DNA of 64,000 bases, from NCBI GenBank assembly GCA_047638695.1, contig JBLINY010000003.1, positions 1 through 64,000 on the forward strand, written 5' to 3'. The translations under genes were made by a program, and so were the position numbers. The notes below the pieces were generated by a model. The model saw nothing but the letters and a program-made list of their open reading frames with translations. It made no database searches and was not told the DNA's origin. Position 1 is the stretch's first letter. Every line of letters starts with the position of its first letter. Origin of the DNA: JAHECQ01 sp047638695 (GTDB taxonomy: Bacteria; Actinomycetota; Acidimicrobiia; Acidimicrobiales; SZUA-35). Below are positions 33,909 through 41,598 of this stretch, in pieces.

Positions 33909-35884
33909 GACTGTTCGCTTTCGTCTCTGTCAGCTTCGTCTCTGTCAGCTTCGTCTCTGTCAGCTTCGTCCATGTGGGCCAGTACTTCGGCATAACGAGG
34001 TTCGGTGTCCATGAGCTCGCGGTGAGTTCCTGATGCGGCAACACGTCCCGCCTCCAACAGCACGACCCGATCGGCCAACGCAATGGTCGACAAGCGGTGA
34101 GCGATGATCAGCGTTGTCCGATTCGCCAGCTCAGCGTTCAGCGCCGTGTGGATGTTCTCTTCGACTCGCACGTCGATGGCGCTGGTGGCGTCATCGAGCA
34201 CCAGGATCTTGGGGTCGGCCAGCAACGTTCGGGCGATTGCCACTCGCTGCCTCTGGCCACCGGACAGGGTGTATCCCCGCTCGCCCACCACCGTGTCGTA
34301 CCCCTCGGGTAGGGCATCAATGAAGTCGTGAGCCTGGGCTGCGGTGGCTGCCGCGATCACATCGTCTCTCGAGGCATCAGGCCGGGCGTAGGCGATGTTG
34401 TCGGCCAGACTGACCGAGAACAGAAAAGGCTCATCGGTGACCATGCCGAGGTTGGCCCGCAAACTGGCCTGCGAGAGATCACGAACGTCGTTACCGTCAA
34501 CCCGCACCGCACCGTTGTTGACGTCATAGAAGCGCCCGAGAAGCCGAGCAATCGTCGTCTTGCCACTGCCGGTTCGGCCGACGATGGCAAGGGTCTCGCC
34601 CGGCTCAACGACGAGCGAAAAACCGGACAACACGTCTGGGGCCCGCGTGCCGCCGGGTGCCGACTCAGCAGCGTTTTCGCCAGCAGCGGTCGCAGAAGCA
34701 GCGTCATCGGCGGCGCCGTCCTCGGCTGGCAACGGTGTGCCATAGCCGAACGTCACGTCATCGAACTCGATCCGTCCGACTGGGTCGGTCAGATCTGCGG
34801 CATCGGGGCGGTCAACAATCTCGGGCGCCTCATCGAGCACTTCAAAGATGCGATCGGCCGATGCTTTGGCCCGCTGACCCATCATCAAGAACAGACCCAG
34901 CATCCGAAATGGGGCTTGCAGCATGGTGACGTATGCGGTGAAGGCGAACAACGTACCCTCGGTTACTTCACCCTCGATCACGAGCCAGCCGCCGTAGACC
35001 AGAACCAATAGCGTTCCGAAACGGGGCAGGTTCTCGATAAAGGGGTTGTAGCGGGCCCGCATCTCGACCGTCCGGACGGTGGCCCAGCGCAGGGATGTGG
35101 CCGACTTGGCCAGCTGGTTGATCTGCGCTCGCTCGGCCGCAAAAGATCGCACCACTCGCACGCCGTTGATGTTCTCGTCGACGGTGGTCGCCACGTCAGC
35201 CAGGCGAGACTGCACGATCCACGACAACGGGAACAGTTCGTTCCGCAGCTTGACACCTAGCCAATAGACGCCGGGCAGCGGAACGATGGCTACCAACGTC
35301 AGCGGCACATGGATCGAAAGCATGAAGGCGAACGCGGCCACGAACATCACGCCCGTCATGGCGATGAGAGGCGCGAAGGTGAGGTAGATCTGGACCGAGC
35401 GGATATCGCTGTTGGCTCGAGAGATGACCTGACCAGACTGCGTGCGGTCGTAGTAGCTGAATGACAGTCGGGTGAGGTGTTCGTACAACCGATTACGGAG
35501 ATCGCTGTCGATCTGAAACGCCGTTCGGTACAGCCCGTAGCGATAGATGAACGTGATGCCGGCCCTGGCCAGTCCGATGATCAGAACAAGGACGACAAAT
35601 CGGCCGAGCGGAGCGCTGCGGTCGGTGAGTGCTTGGTCAATGCCTGCACGGATCACCGCAGGAAGAGCAACCTGCAGAAGGTTGGCAATGAGCGCCAGGA
35701 ACAGCGTGCCGAAGAACATCACCCGGTGAGCCAGGACGATCGGAAGTACTCGTCGAATCCATCCCAATGAACGGTCGGGATCGACGTTGCCTCGTGGCGG
35801 GTCGTAGCGGCGCTCTACGGCAACCGGGGCGAAACGCGGATCGGCGGTCGCGTCAAGGTGCTCTGCATCGGCTGCCACATCCAC
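33905..35884 (-). CDS. ABC exporter half-transporter, subunit A of heterodimer
   Basis: About 659 residues: membrane domain, then a nucleotide-binding domain with an Ala/Glu-rich insert before Walker A (GRTGSGKTT). Signature LSGGQRQ is canonical, but Walker B reads ILVLDDATSAID, so the catalytic Glu is Asp. Together with the variant LSSGE of the partner this defines the degenerate site of a heterodimer. The C-terminus ends in DEADR repeats. The start is uncertain: GTG 35884 is taken, with TTG 35914 possible. It is divergent from the epimerase gene. Confidence 0.88.
   Translation of the reverse strand: MDVAADAEHLDATADPRFAPVAVERRYDPPRGNVDPDRSLGWIRRVLPIVLAHRVMFFGTLFLALIANLLQVALPAVIRAGIDQALTDRSAPLGRFVVLVLIIGLARAGITFIYRYGLYRTAFQIDSDLRNRLYEHLTRLSFSYYDRTQSGQVISRANSDIRSVQIYLTFAPLIAMTGVMFVAAFAFMLSIHVPLTLVAIVPLPGVYWLGVKLRNELFPLSWIVQSRLADVATTVDENINGVRVVRSFAAERAQINQLAKSATSLRWATVRTVEMRARYNPFIENLPRFGTLLVLVYGGWLVIEGEVTEGTLFAFTAYVTMLQAPFRMLGLFLMMGQRAKASADRIFEVLDEAPEIVDRPDAADLTDPVGRIEFDDVTFGYGTPLPAEDGAADDAASATAAGENAAESAPGGTRAPDVLSGFSLVVEPGETLAIVGRTGSGKTTIARLLGRFYDVNNGAVRVDGNDVRDLSQASLRANLGMVTDEPFLFSVSLADNIAYARPDASRDDVIAAATAAQAHDFIDALPEGYDTVVGERGYTLSGGQRQRVAIARTLLADPKILVLDDATSAIDVRVEENIHTALNAELANRTTLIIAHRLSTIALADRVVLLEAGRVAASGTHRELMDTEPRYAEVLAHMDEADRDEADRDEADRDESEQS
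33921..33965. repeat. Three tandem 15-bp units at the ABC gene 3' end
   Basis: TCGTCTCTGTCAGCT repeated three times (33921, 33936, 33951), encoding Asp-Glu-Ala-Asp-Arg repeats at the C-terminus of the upstream ABC subunit. Copy number is likely variable. Confidence 0.9.
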
Positions 35885-35946
35885 AGACCGACTGTACGGC
35901 GCTCGTGAGGGCAACCCCGAACGGCCCTGACGCCTAGAGTTCCAGC

Positions 35947-36891
35947 ATGAGCATTCTGATTACAGGTGGCACGGGTTTCATCGGGGCCGAGATCGTGCGG
36001 ATGTTGGTGGCGGAGGGGCGCGAAGACGTGATCGTCGCTCACCGTTCCGGCAACTTCGAGCGCATCGAGGATGTGCTCGACAAGGTGCAGACGGTGCAAG
36101 CCGACCTTGGTGATGACGATGCTGTCGCCAAGCTCGTGGCCGACACGTCACCGACGCAGCTGTTCCATTTCGGCGCCACCCTCACCGGGCCCGGCGAGGC
36201 CGACCCACAGGGCCTGTTGCGGTCGAACGTGTCGGGCGTGATCACCCTGTTCGAGGCGGCACGTAAAGCCGGAACCGAGCAGATCATCTTCGCCAGCAGC
36301 ATCGGCACCTACGGGCGCGACCTCGTTCCCGACGAGCCGGTGAACGACATGAGCCAGCAGCGACCCAACACTATTTATGGCGTCACCAAGGTCTTCGCCG
36401 AGAACCTGGGGGCCTACTACCGCTCGAAGCACGGCATCGACTTCCGCGGGTTGCGCTACCCATCGATCGTCGGCCCGGGCGTGACCACCAAGAGCCTGGC
36501 CCAGTACACCAGTTGGATGATCGAGGCGGCAGCCAAAGGCGAACCATTCAGTGTGTGGACGGGGCCGGAGACCGTGATTCCGATTCTCTATTACAAGGAT
36601 GCGGCGAAGGCAGCACTCGACCTGGCCGCGGCCCCTCTGGACGACATCAAGACCATCAACTATCTCGTTGACGGGGCCCGGCCGACGCCGAACGCGGGGG
36701 AAATCGCCGAAGCGGTCAAGGGCCGAGCTGGCGATGCTGCCATTACTTTCGACCCCGACCCGGAAGCGGCACTCAGCCTGTCCCGAAATCTGGTGATCGA
36801 CGACGCCGTTGCCCGCCAGGAGTGGGGCTGGAATCCCGCCTTCGGCCTCGATGGCATGATCGACGACTTCTTTGCCGAAGTGCGAGGCTGA
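35947..36891 (+). CDS. NAD-dependent epimerase/dehydratase (extended SDR)
   Basis: 314 residues. The Rossmann motif TGGTGFIGAEIV is at residues 6-17, and the catalytic Y-x3-K is in YGVTKVFAE. The C-terminal half (RYPSIVGPGVTTKSLAQYTSW) resembles the threonine 3-dehydrogenase/UDP-sugar epimerase branch. Substrate not assignable. It is followed after 23 bases by the selenoprotein gene on the same strand. Confidence 0.87.
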   Translation: MSILITGGTGFIGAEIVRMLVAEGREDVIVAHRSGNFERIEDVLDKVQTVQADLGDDDAVAKLVADTSPTQLFHFGATLTGPGEADPQGLLRSNVSGVITLFEAARKAGTEQIIFASSIGTYGRDLVPDEPVNDMSQQRPNTIYGVTKVFAENLGAYYRSKHGIDFRGLRYPSIVGPGVTTKSLAQYTSWMIEAAAKGEPFSVWTGPETVIPILYYKDAAKAALDLAAAPLDDIKTINYLVDGARPTPNAGEIAEAVKGRAGDAAITFDPDPEAALSLSRNLVIDDAVARQEWGWNPAFGLDGMIDDFFAEVRG

Positions 36892-36914
36892 CGCAGCCGT
36901 GTGAAACTGCCCCT

Positions 36915-37529
36915 ATGGATCTTGATTTCTGGGTTGACCCCATTTGACCATGGTGCTGGGTGACGGCCCGTTGGGTCGTCGACGAGGTAGCACCAGCGCG
37001 TGATCTGAACATCACGTGGCAGCCCATCAGCCTGCTGTTCAAGAACGATGTGCAGCCTGACAACGAGCGCTACGACGTGTACTTCAGCACCCACCGCATG
37101 TTGCGGGTGATGGAGGCCGTGCGAGTGGCCGAAGGTGAAGGCCCGGTCTTTGAGCTGTACTGGGAGTTCGGCCGTCGCATCCATCACGACAAAGATCGCG
37201 ATTTCGACATAGCTGATGCGCTCGAAGCAGCTGGTCTCGATCGGGCCCATGCCGCGGCTGCCGACGACGAGTCGTGGGACGACATCATCCGCAAACGTCA
37301 AGCCGTCGGCATCGAGTTGGCTGGCGAAGACATTGGTACACCGATCATTGCTTTCGATGATCGCAACGGGGTCAAGCAGGGCTACTTCGGTCCGGTCATC
37401 ACCCGAGTACCACCCACTGAGGACTCGCTGGCCATGTGGGACGCGATGGTAGCCATGATGAACGTCCAGGGATTCTGGGAGCTCAAGCGCACCCGCACCG
37501 AGCGCCCCGAGTTCGGGGAACGTCCCTGA
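36915..37529 (+). CDS. Selenoprotein, DsbA-like mycothiol-dependent nitroreductase homologue (Rv2466c family), Sec11
   Basis: 204 residues when TGA 36945-36947 is read as selenocysteine. From ATG 36915 the protein starts MDLDFWVDPI-U-PWCWVTARW; relatives have FWFDPxCPWCW at this place, so TGA stands exactly for the first active-site Cys. The rest is a full DsbA-fold protein: GEDIGTPIIAF (cis-Pro loop) and the C-terminal family signature FWELKRTRTE-PEF. Rv2466c is a mycothiol-dependent reductase active on nitro compounds and under oxidative stress. A stem-loop begins 14 bases after the TGA. If not decoded as Sec, translation could only begin at downstream GTG codons and would lack the redox centre. 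The next gene begins right after its stop. Confidence 0.82.
36962..36980 (+). promoter_or_regulatory. Candidate bacterial SECIS stem-loop
   Basis: GACGGCCC (36962-36969) pairs with GGGTCGTC (36973-36980), 8 pairs with one G-U, apical loop GTT. The loop starts 22 bases after the TGA (36945-36947). Bacterial SECIS elements have the apical loop 16-37 bases downstream with a G, often GU, at its start; both conditions hold. Confidence 0.65.
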
Positions 37530-38414
37530 TTGAGCTTCGAAGAACCTGAACTGATTGCCTCGACCGATGGGGTCGAGGTGGCGCTCCATCGCTTGGGGGG
37601 CAACGGCCCGCCGCTGCTGTTCATGCACGCCACCGGTTTCAACGGGCGCACCTACAGCCCATTCGTGGCGCCCCTCATCGAACACTTCACCGTATGGGCT
37701 CCCGATATCCGCGGCCACGGATGGAGTACAACGCCCGAGAACGGCAACTACGACTGGCTACGCATTGCGTCAGATGTGCTTGCCGCCATCGACCACCTCG
37801 GTATCGCCACAGGCGAGCTCGATGCGGTGGGCCACAGCGTCGGTGCCGCCCTGCTGCTGCTGGCCGACGCCGAACGGCCGGGTTTGCTGCGACGCATGTA
37901 CGGCTACGAGCCCATCGTCTGGCGTCCGGGCGAGGTGTTCGGCCCGGGCGAGAATCCGCTTGTCGCCGGCGCCTTGAAACGCCGCGAGGTCTTCACCGAT
38001 CGAGGCGAGGCCATCGAACGATTCGCCGGCCGACCACCGTTCGCCACCAGCCGAGCCGATGCGCTGCACGCCTACGTCACCCACGGCTTCGAGGATCTCG
38101 ACGACGGCACCATTCGTTTGCGCTGTCGCGGCGCCGACGAATCAGCCACCTACGACGGCGAGCGAACATCAACCAGCGATCGCCTTACTGGCTGTCAGGC
38201 CCCGATCGCCATTGGCAAAGGGGCCGACAGCGGATTCGGCAATCTCGGGCTCCCGGCCTTCGAAGCCCTGCCCAATGCCACGCTGGTGGTGCATGATGAC
38301 CTCGGGCACTTTGGTCCACTCGAGGCACCAACCCGGTTAGCGGCCGACGCCCTTGCCGCCGTGCTTTCACCGAACGACGAAGCCGGAGTTACGTCGCCTC
38401 CACCGCCGGGATGA
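37530..38414 (+). CDS. Alpha/beta hydrolase
   Basis: 294 residues, TTG start at 37530 directly after the selenoprotein stop, so probably co-translated. Seen: oxyanion region LLFMHATGFNGRTY, nucleophile elbow GHSVGA, and the His in DDLGHFGPLEAP. This is a general esterase/epoxide-hydrolase-like fold; substrate unknown. The 3' end overlaps the convergent LLM gene by 26 bases. Confidence 0.85.
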   Translation: MSFEEPELIASTDGVEVALHRLGGNGPPLLFMHATGFNGRTYSPFVAPLIEHFTVWAPDIRGHGWSTTPENGNYDWLRIASDVLAAIDHLGIATGELDAVGHSVGAALLLLADAERPGLLRRMYGYEPIVWRPGEVFGPGENPLVAGALKRREVFTDRGEAIERFAGRPPFATSRADALHAYVTHGFEDLDDGTIRLRCRGADESATYDGERTSTSDRLTGCQAPIAIGKGADSGFGNLGLPAFEALPNATLVVHDDLGHFGPLEAPTRLAADALAAVLSPNDEAGVTSPPPPG

Positions 38415-39444
38415 CCTCGTCGGTGAGCAGGGAAAGACAGCGTCGGACCTGCTCATCTGCTTGACCAGGATGCTGCATCCGCAGGATCAGATCGGTGACG
38501 CCGAGTTCGTCGCGGTATCGACGGATCTCGTCGGCGCAGAATTCGGGATCGCCGATGATGAAGCGATCTTTCCAAAAGGCTTCCGACTCATAGAACGGGT
38601 CGTCGAGATCCGTCACCAGTCGACGGCTTCCGTCTGCCATCCGTTCGATCATGGCCACCCCGGGCGGGGCGTAGACGTTCCGATACGTGTGCATGAGATG
38701 TGGCCGTACCTCGGCCCAAGCCTGCTCGGTCGTTTCAGCAACGTAGAAGTCACGAATCAGCGCGATGGGCTCGTCGTCAAGCGGGCGGCCGGCTGCCTGC
38801 AAGGACACTCGATAGTCGTCGAACTGGGCCTTGGTGTGTTCAAGATCAGTGAGCAGCGAGATCAACAGGCGATGGCCATCGTCCGCCACTCGTCGACGAG
38901 TCTTCGGGGTGGCAGCCCCAACCCATAGTGGCGGCGGTGGTTGCTGAACCAAACCTGGCTTCAGTTGGGCATCAAGAACGTTGTAGTGCTTGCCCTCAAA
39001 GCTGAACCGCTCGCCGCTGAAGGCCAGGTTCAAGATCTCGAGCCCCTCCAGATACATGGCCCGCCGAGAAGCGAACTCGTAGCCAAACCCGTCGAACTCG
39101 TCGGCCCGGTACCCCTGACCGACGCCCAGCTCGAAGCGCCCACCGGAGATGTTGTCGACAACCGCGCAGTCTTCGGCCAGCTTCATTGGATGGCCATAAA
39201 GGGGAAGTACGACGATCCCCTGGCAGATTCGCACCTGCTCGGTGACGGCCGCAACGGCGGCCGCCACCATCATGGGTGACGGGCAGTAACTGTCTTCGAA
39301 GAAGTGGTGCTCGGTCAGCCAGATCGAATCGATACCGCGCCGGTCGGCCTCGGCGATCTGCCCCAAACCTTCCCTATATACCTGCGCGGTCGAGGCACCG
39401 AACTCTGTCGGTGCCTCGAAAGAATAGAGCAGGCCAAATCGCAT
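38389..39444 (-). CDS. LLM-class F420/FMN-dependent oxidoreductase
   Basis: 351 residues of the luciferase-like monooxygenase family. Seen: GIDSIWLTEHHFFEDSY near the N-terminus, VRICQGIVVLPLYGHPMKLAE and GRFELGVGQGYRADEFDGFG. The flavin (FMN or F420) and substrate are not fixed by sequence; F420 use is common in this phylum. Next to an acyl-CoA dehydrogenase on the same strand (9-base gap), suggesting a shared catabolic route. Confidence 0.88.
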   Translation of the reverse strand: MRFGLLYSFEAPTEFGASTAQVYREGLGQIAEADRRGIDSIWLTEHHFFEDSYCPSPMMVAAAVAAVTEQVRICQGIVVLPLYGHPMKLAEDCAVVDNISGGRFELGVGQGYRADEFDGFGYEFASRRAMYLEGLEILNLAFSGERFSFEGKHYNVLDAQLKPGLVQQPPPPLWVGAATPKTRRRVADDGHRLLISLLTDLEHTKAQFDDYRVSLQAAGRPLDDEPIALIRDFYVAETTEQAWAEVRPHLMHTYRNVYAPPGVAMIERMADGSRRLVTDLDDPFYESEAFWKDRFIIGDPEFCADEIRRYRDELGVTDLILRMQHPGQADEQVRRCLSLLTDEVIPAVEAT

Positions 39445-39453
39445 GGCCGAATA

Positions 39454-40800
39454 TCAGCTGTAGGGGTGAGGGATGCGCTCGATCTGCAGCGGGTTGTCGT
39501 AATCGACCATGCCGGTCTGCATGCCGGCAATGGGCTGCGCTTGGTAGCGAGCTACTTCGGCCCGACCAACCACCATGTGATGGACCTCGTCGGGTCCGTC
39601 GGCAAGCCGCAGCGTTCGCTGGGCATGGTAGAGATCGGGGAGAACCGTCCATTGGCTCACTCCTGCGGCGCCGTGCATCTGGATGGAGGCGTCGATGATC
39701 TGGCAGACACGCTCGGGCACCATGGCCTTGACGGCCGACACCCACACTCGTGCTTCGCGGTTGCCGAGGACATCCATGGCCTTGGCGGCACGCAACACCA
39801 TGAGGCGCATGGCCTCGATGTCAATGCGCATACGGGAGGCCAGCTCGACGTTCTTACCCAGCTGGATGAGGGGCTTGCCGAAGGCTTGCTTCGACAGACC
39901 ACGCTCGCAGTAGAGCTGCAGCGCCTTATCGGCGGCGCCGATCGAGCGCATGCAATGGTGAATCCGGCCCGGTCCAAGACGAAGCTGACTGATCTCGAAG
40001 CCACGACCCTCGCCCAGGAGCATGTTCTCCTTCGGCACCCGCACATCGGTGTACTTGATGTGCATATGACCGTGAGGTGAATCGTCACTGCCGAAGACAT
40101 GCATCGGACCGAGGATGTCGACGCCAGGAGCATCGATCGGCACGAGAATCTGCGACTGCTGCAGGTGAGGAGCAGCATCGGGGTTCGTGCGACACATGGT
40201 GATCATGATGAGGCAGCGAGGATCGCCCGCCCCCGAGATGTAGAACTTCTCGCCGTTGATGACGTACTCGTCGCCATCCAACTCGGCCACCGTCGCCACA
40301 TTCTTGGCATCGGACGAGGCGAACTCGGGCTCGGTCATGGCGAAGGCCGAGCGAATCTTGCCTTCGAGAAGCGGCTTCAGCCACTGCTCTTTTTGCTCGG
40401 GGGTGCCGACACGCTCGAGCACCTCCATGTTGCCGGTGTCGGGAGCGGCGCAGTTGAGGCACTCCGAAGCGAGGCGATTCTTGCCCAGCTCGTTGGCGAT
40501 GTAGGCGTAGTCGAGGTTGCTGAGGCCTTCGCCGGTCTCAGCGTCGGGCAGGAAGAAGTTCCATAGACCCTGTTCGCGAGCCTTTGCTTTCGCCCCCTCG
40601 AGCAACTCAAGTTGGCCTTCGCCGTAGCTCCACGGGTCGACACGACCCTCGCCGAGGCGGTGGAATTCTGCGGTGATGGGGTCGACTTCAGTCGAGATGA
40701 ACTTGATGACCGACTCGAGGAGCGGACGAGCGCTGTCCGACATCGAGAGGTCGTACATCTGGCCACCGAAGTCGTCAGTGTTCAAGGGGTTGGCTGGCAT
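39454..40800 (-). CDS. Acyl-CoA dehydrogenase family protein
   Basis: 448 residues. Family segments: IRSAFAMTEPEFASSDAKNVATVA, YVINGEKFYISGAGDPRCLIMI, LGEGRGFEISQLRLGPGRIHHCMR and the C-terminal QMHGAAGVSQWTVLPDLYHAQRTLRLADGPDEVHHMVVGR (each only in part here). It resembles the ACAD10/11-like long acyl-CoA dehydrogenases. It oxidises an acyl-CoA at the alpha-beta position, passing electrons to ETF. ATG 40800 has GGACGGAA upstream. Probably in one transcript with the LLM gene. Confidence 0.92.
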   Translation of the reverse strand: MPANPLNTDDFGGQMYDLSMSDSARPLLESVIKFISTEVDPITAEFHRLGEGRVDPWSYGEGQLELLEGAKAKAREQGLWNFFLPDAETGEGLSNLDYAYIANELGKNRLASECLNCAAPDTGNMEVLERVGTPEQKEQWLKPLLEGKIRSAFAMTEPEFASSDAKNVATVAELDGDEYVINGEKFYISGAGDPRCLIMITMCRTNPDAAPHLQQSQILVPIDAPGVDILGPMHVFGSDDSPHGHMHIKYTDVRVPKENMLLGEGRGFEISQLRLGPGRIHHCMRSIGAADKALQLYCERGLSKQAFGKPLIQLGKNVELASRMRIDIEAMRLMVLRAAKAMDVLGNREARVWVSAVKAMVPERVCQIIDASIQMHGAAGVSQWTVLPDLYHAQRTLRLADGPDEVHHMVVGRAEVARYQAQPIAGMQTGMVDYDNPLQIERIPHPYS

Positions 40801-40892
40801 TGTGTTCCGTCCTTGGGGGGTTTGCGAACTGCTAGATCATGCCACCGGTCAGAGTGTTCTCCGAAATCGGTGCTGACCAACGCAGGTAGGCG

Positions 40893-41534
40893 TCAATCGA
40901 TGGGAAGGGCCGTAACGACCCGGTTGCCAACATAGCTATGCGAGGCTTCATCAAAGGTACCCCCGCAGGTAGCGAGATGCAGGGTGGCTGGACCGTCGCG
41001 GCGAAAGATCTCGTCGGCGGGAAGCGCCGACTTCTCGTAGAGCACCTGATCTGACACTTCGAACGATCGAGTTTGCCCGTCGTCGAACTCAACATTGATG
41101 AGATCGCCAGCAATGAGCGTGCGCAACTCGAAGAACGCGCCCGGCCGACCGCCGAAATCGACGTGCGCTGCCAAAACCGCCGAGCCCGTATCGCCCGGCG
41201 CCGAGCCGTACTGATACCAACCAACCTGGTCTGCGCCTGGCACATCAAAGCGCCCTTCGGCATCAACACCGGCCGAGACGATGTCGACATCGAGGCCGAG
41301 AGCCGGAATGACGACCCGCGCTGGCGTCGGCGACGCGTCTGCCGACACTGCATCGTCACCGCTGCTCACCGCCAGCGTCGAAACGGTCGATGACAGGTCG
41401 GGCGCCCCGTAATCAGGTGCATTCGCTTCCGAAGCGATGGTCGGCACCGACGACGGCACCGAGGGGGCCGCAGTCCTGGCCACGCCGAACGCGACAAGCC
41501 CCGACGCCAGCAACGCGATCAGCGGCACCTTCAC
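40893..41534 (-). CDS. Class F sortase
   Basis: 213 residues. An N-terminal hydrophobic anchor (LIALLASGLVAFGVA) is followed by a linker and the sortase domain with H124 (LAAHVDFGG), C190 (LHLATCGG) and R205 (YVGNRVV). It cleaves sorting signals and links proteins to the envelope. It lies 64 bases downstream of a membrane protein with a C-terminal TM tail, a plausible substrate or partner. A second class F sortase is at 60325-61062. Confidence 0.9.
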   Translation of the reverse strand: MKVPLIALLASGLVAFGVARTAAPSVPSSVPTIASEANAPDYGAPDLSSTVSTLAVSSGDDAVSADASPTPARVVIPALGLDVDIVSAGVDAEGRFDVPGADQVGWYQYGSAPGDTGSAVLAAHVDFGGRPGAFFELRTLIAGDLINVEFDDGQTRSFEVSDQVLYEKSALPADEIFRRDGPATLHLATCGGTFDEASHSYVGNRVVTALPID

Positions 41535-41598
41535 AGATTCACCTTCAACAGATTCACCTTCACGAATTCACCGTCACAGCCGCACCTTCAAGTCGGGC

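Noticed and set aside
36960..37529. Shorter gene starting at a GTG after the TGA (MTARWVVDEV...)
   Set aside because: It would lack both active-site residues and the first beta strand of the DsbA fold, while the upstream in-frame part matches the family.
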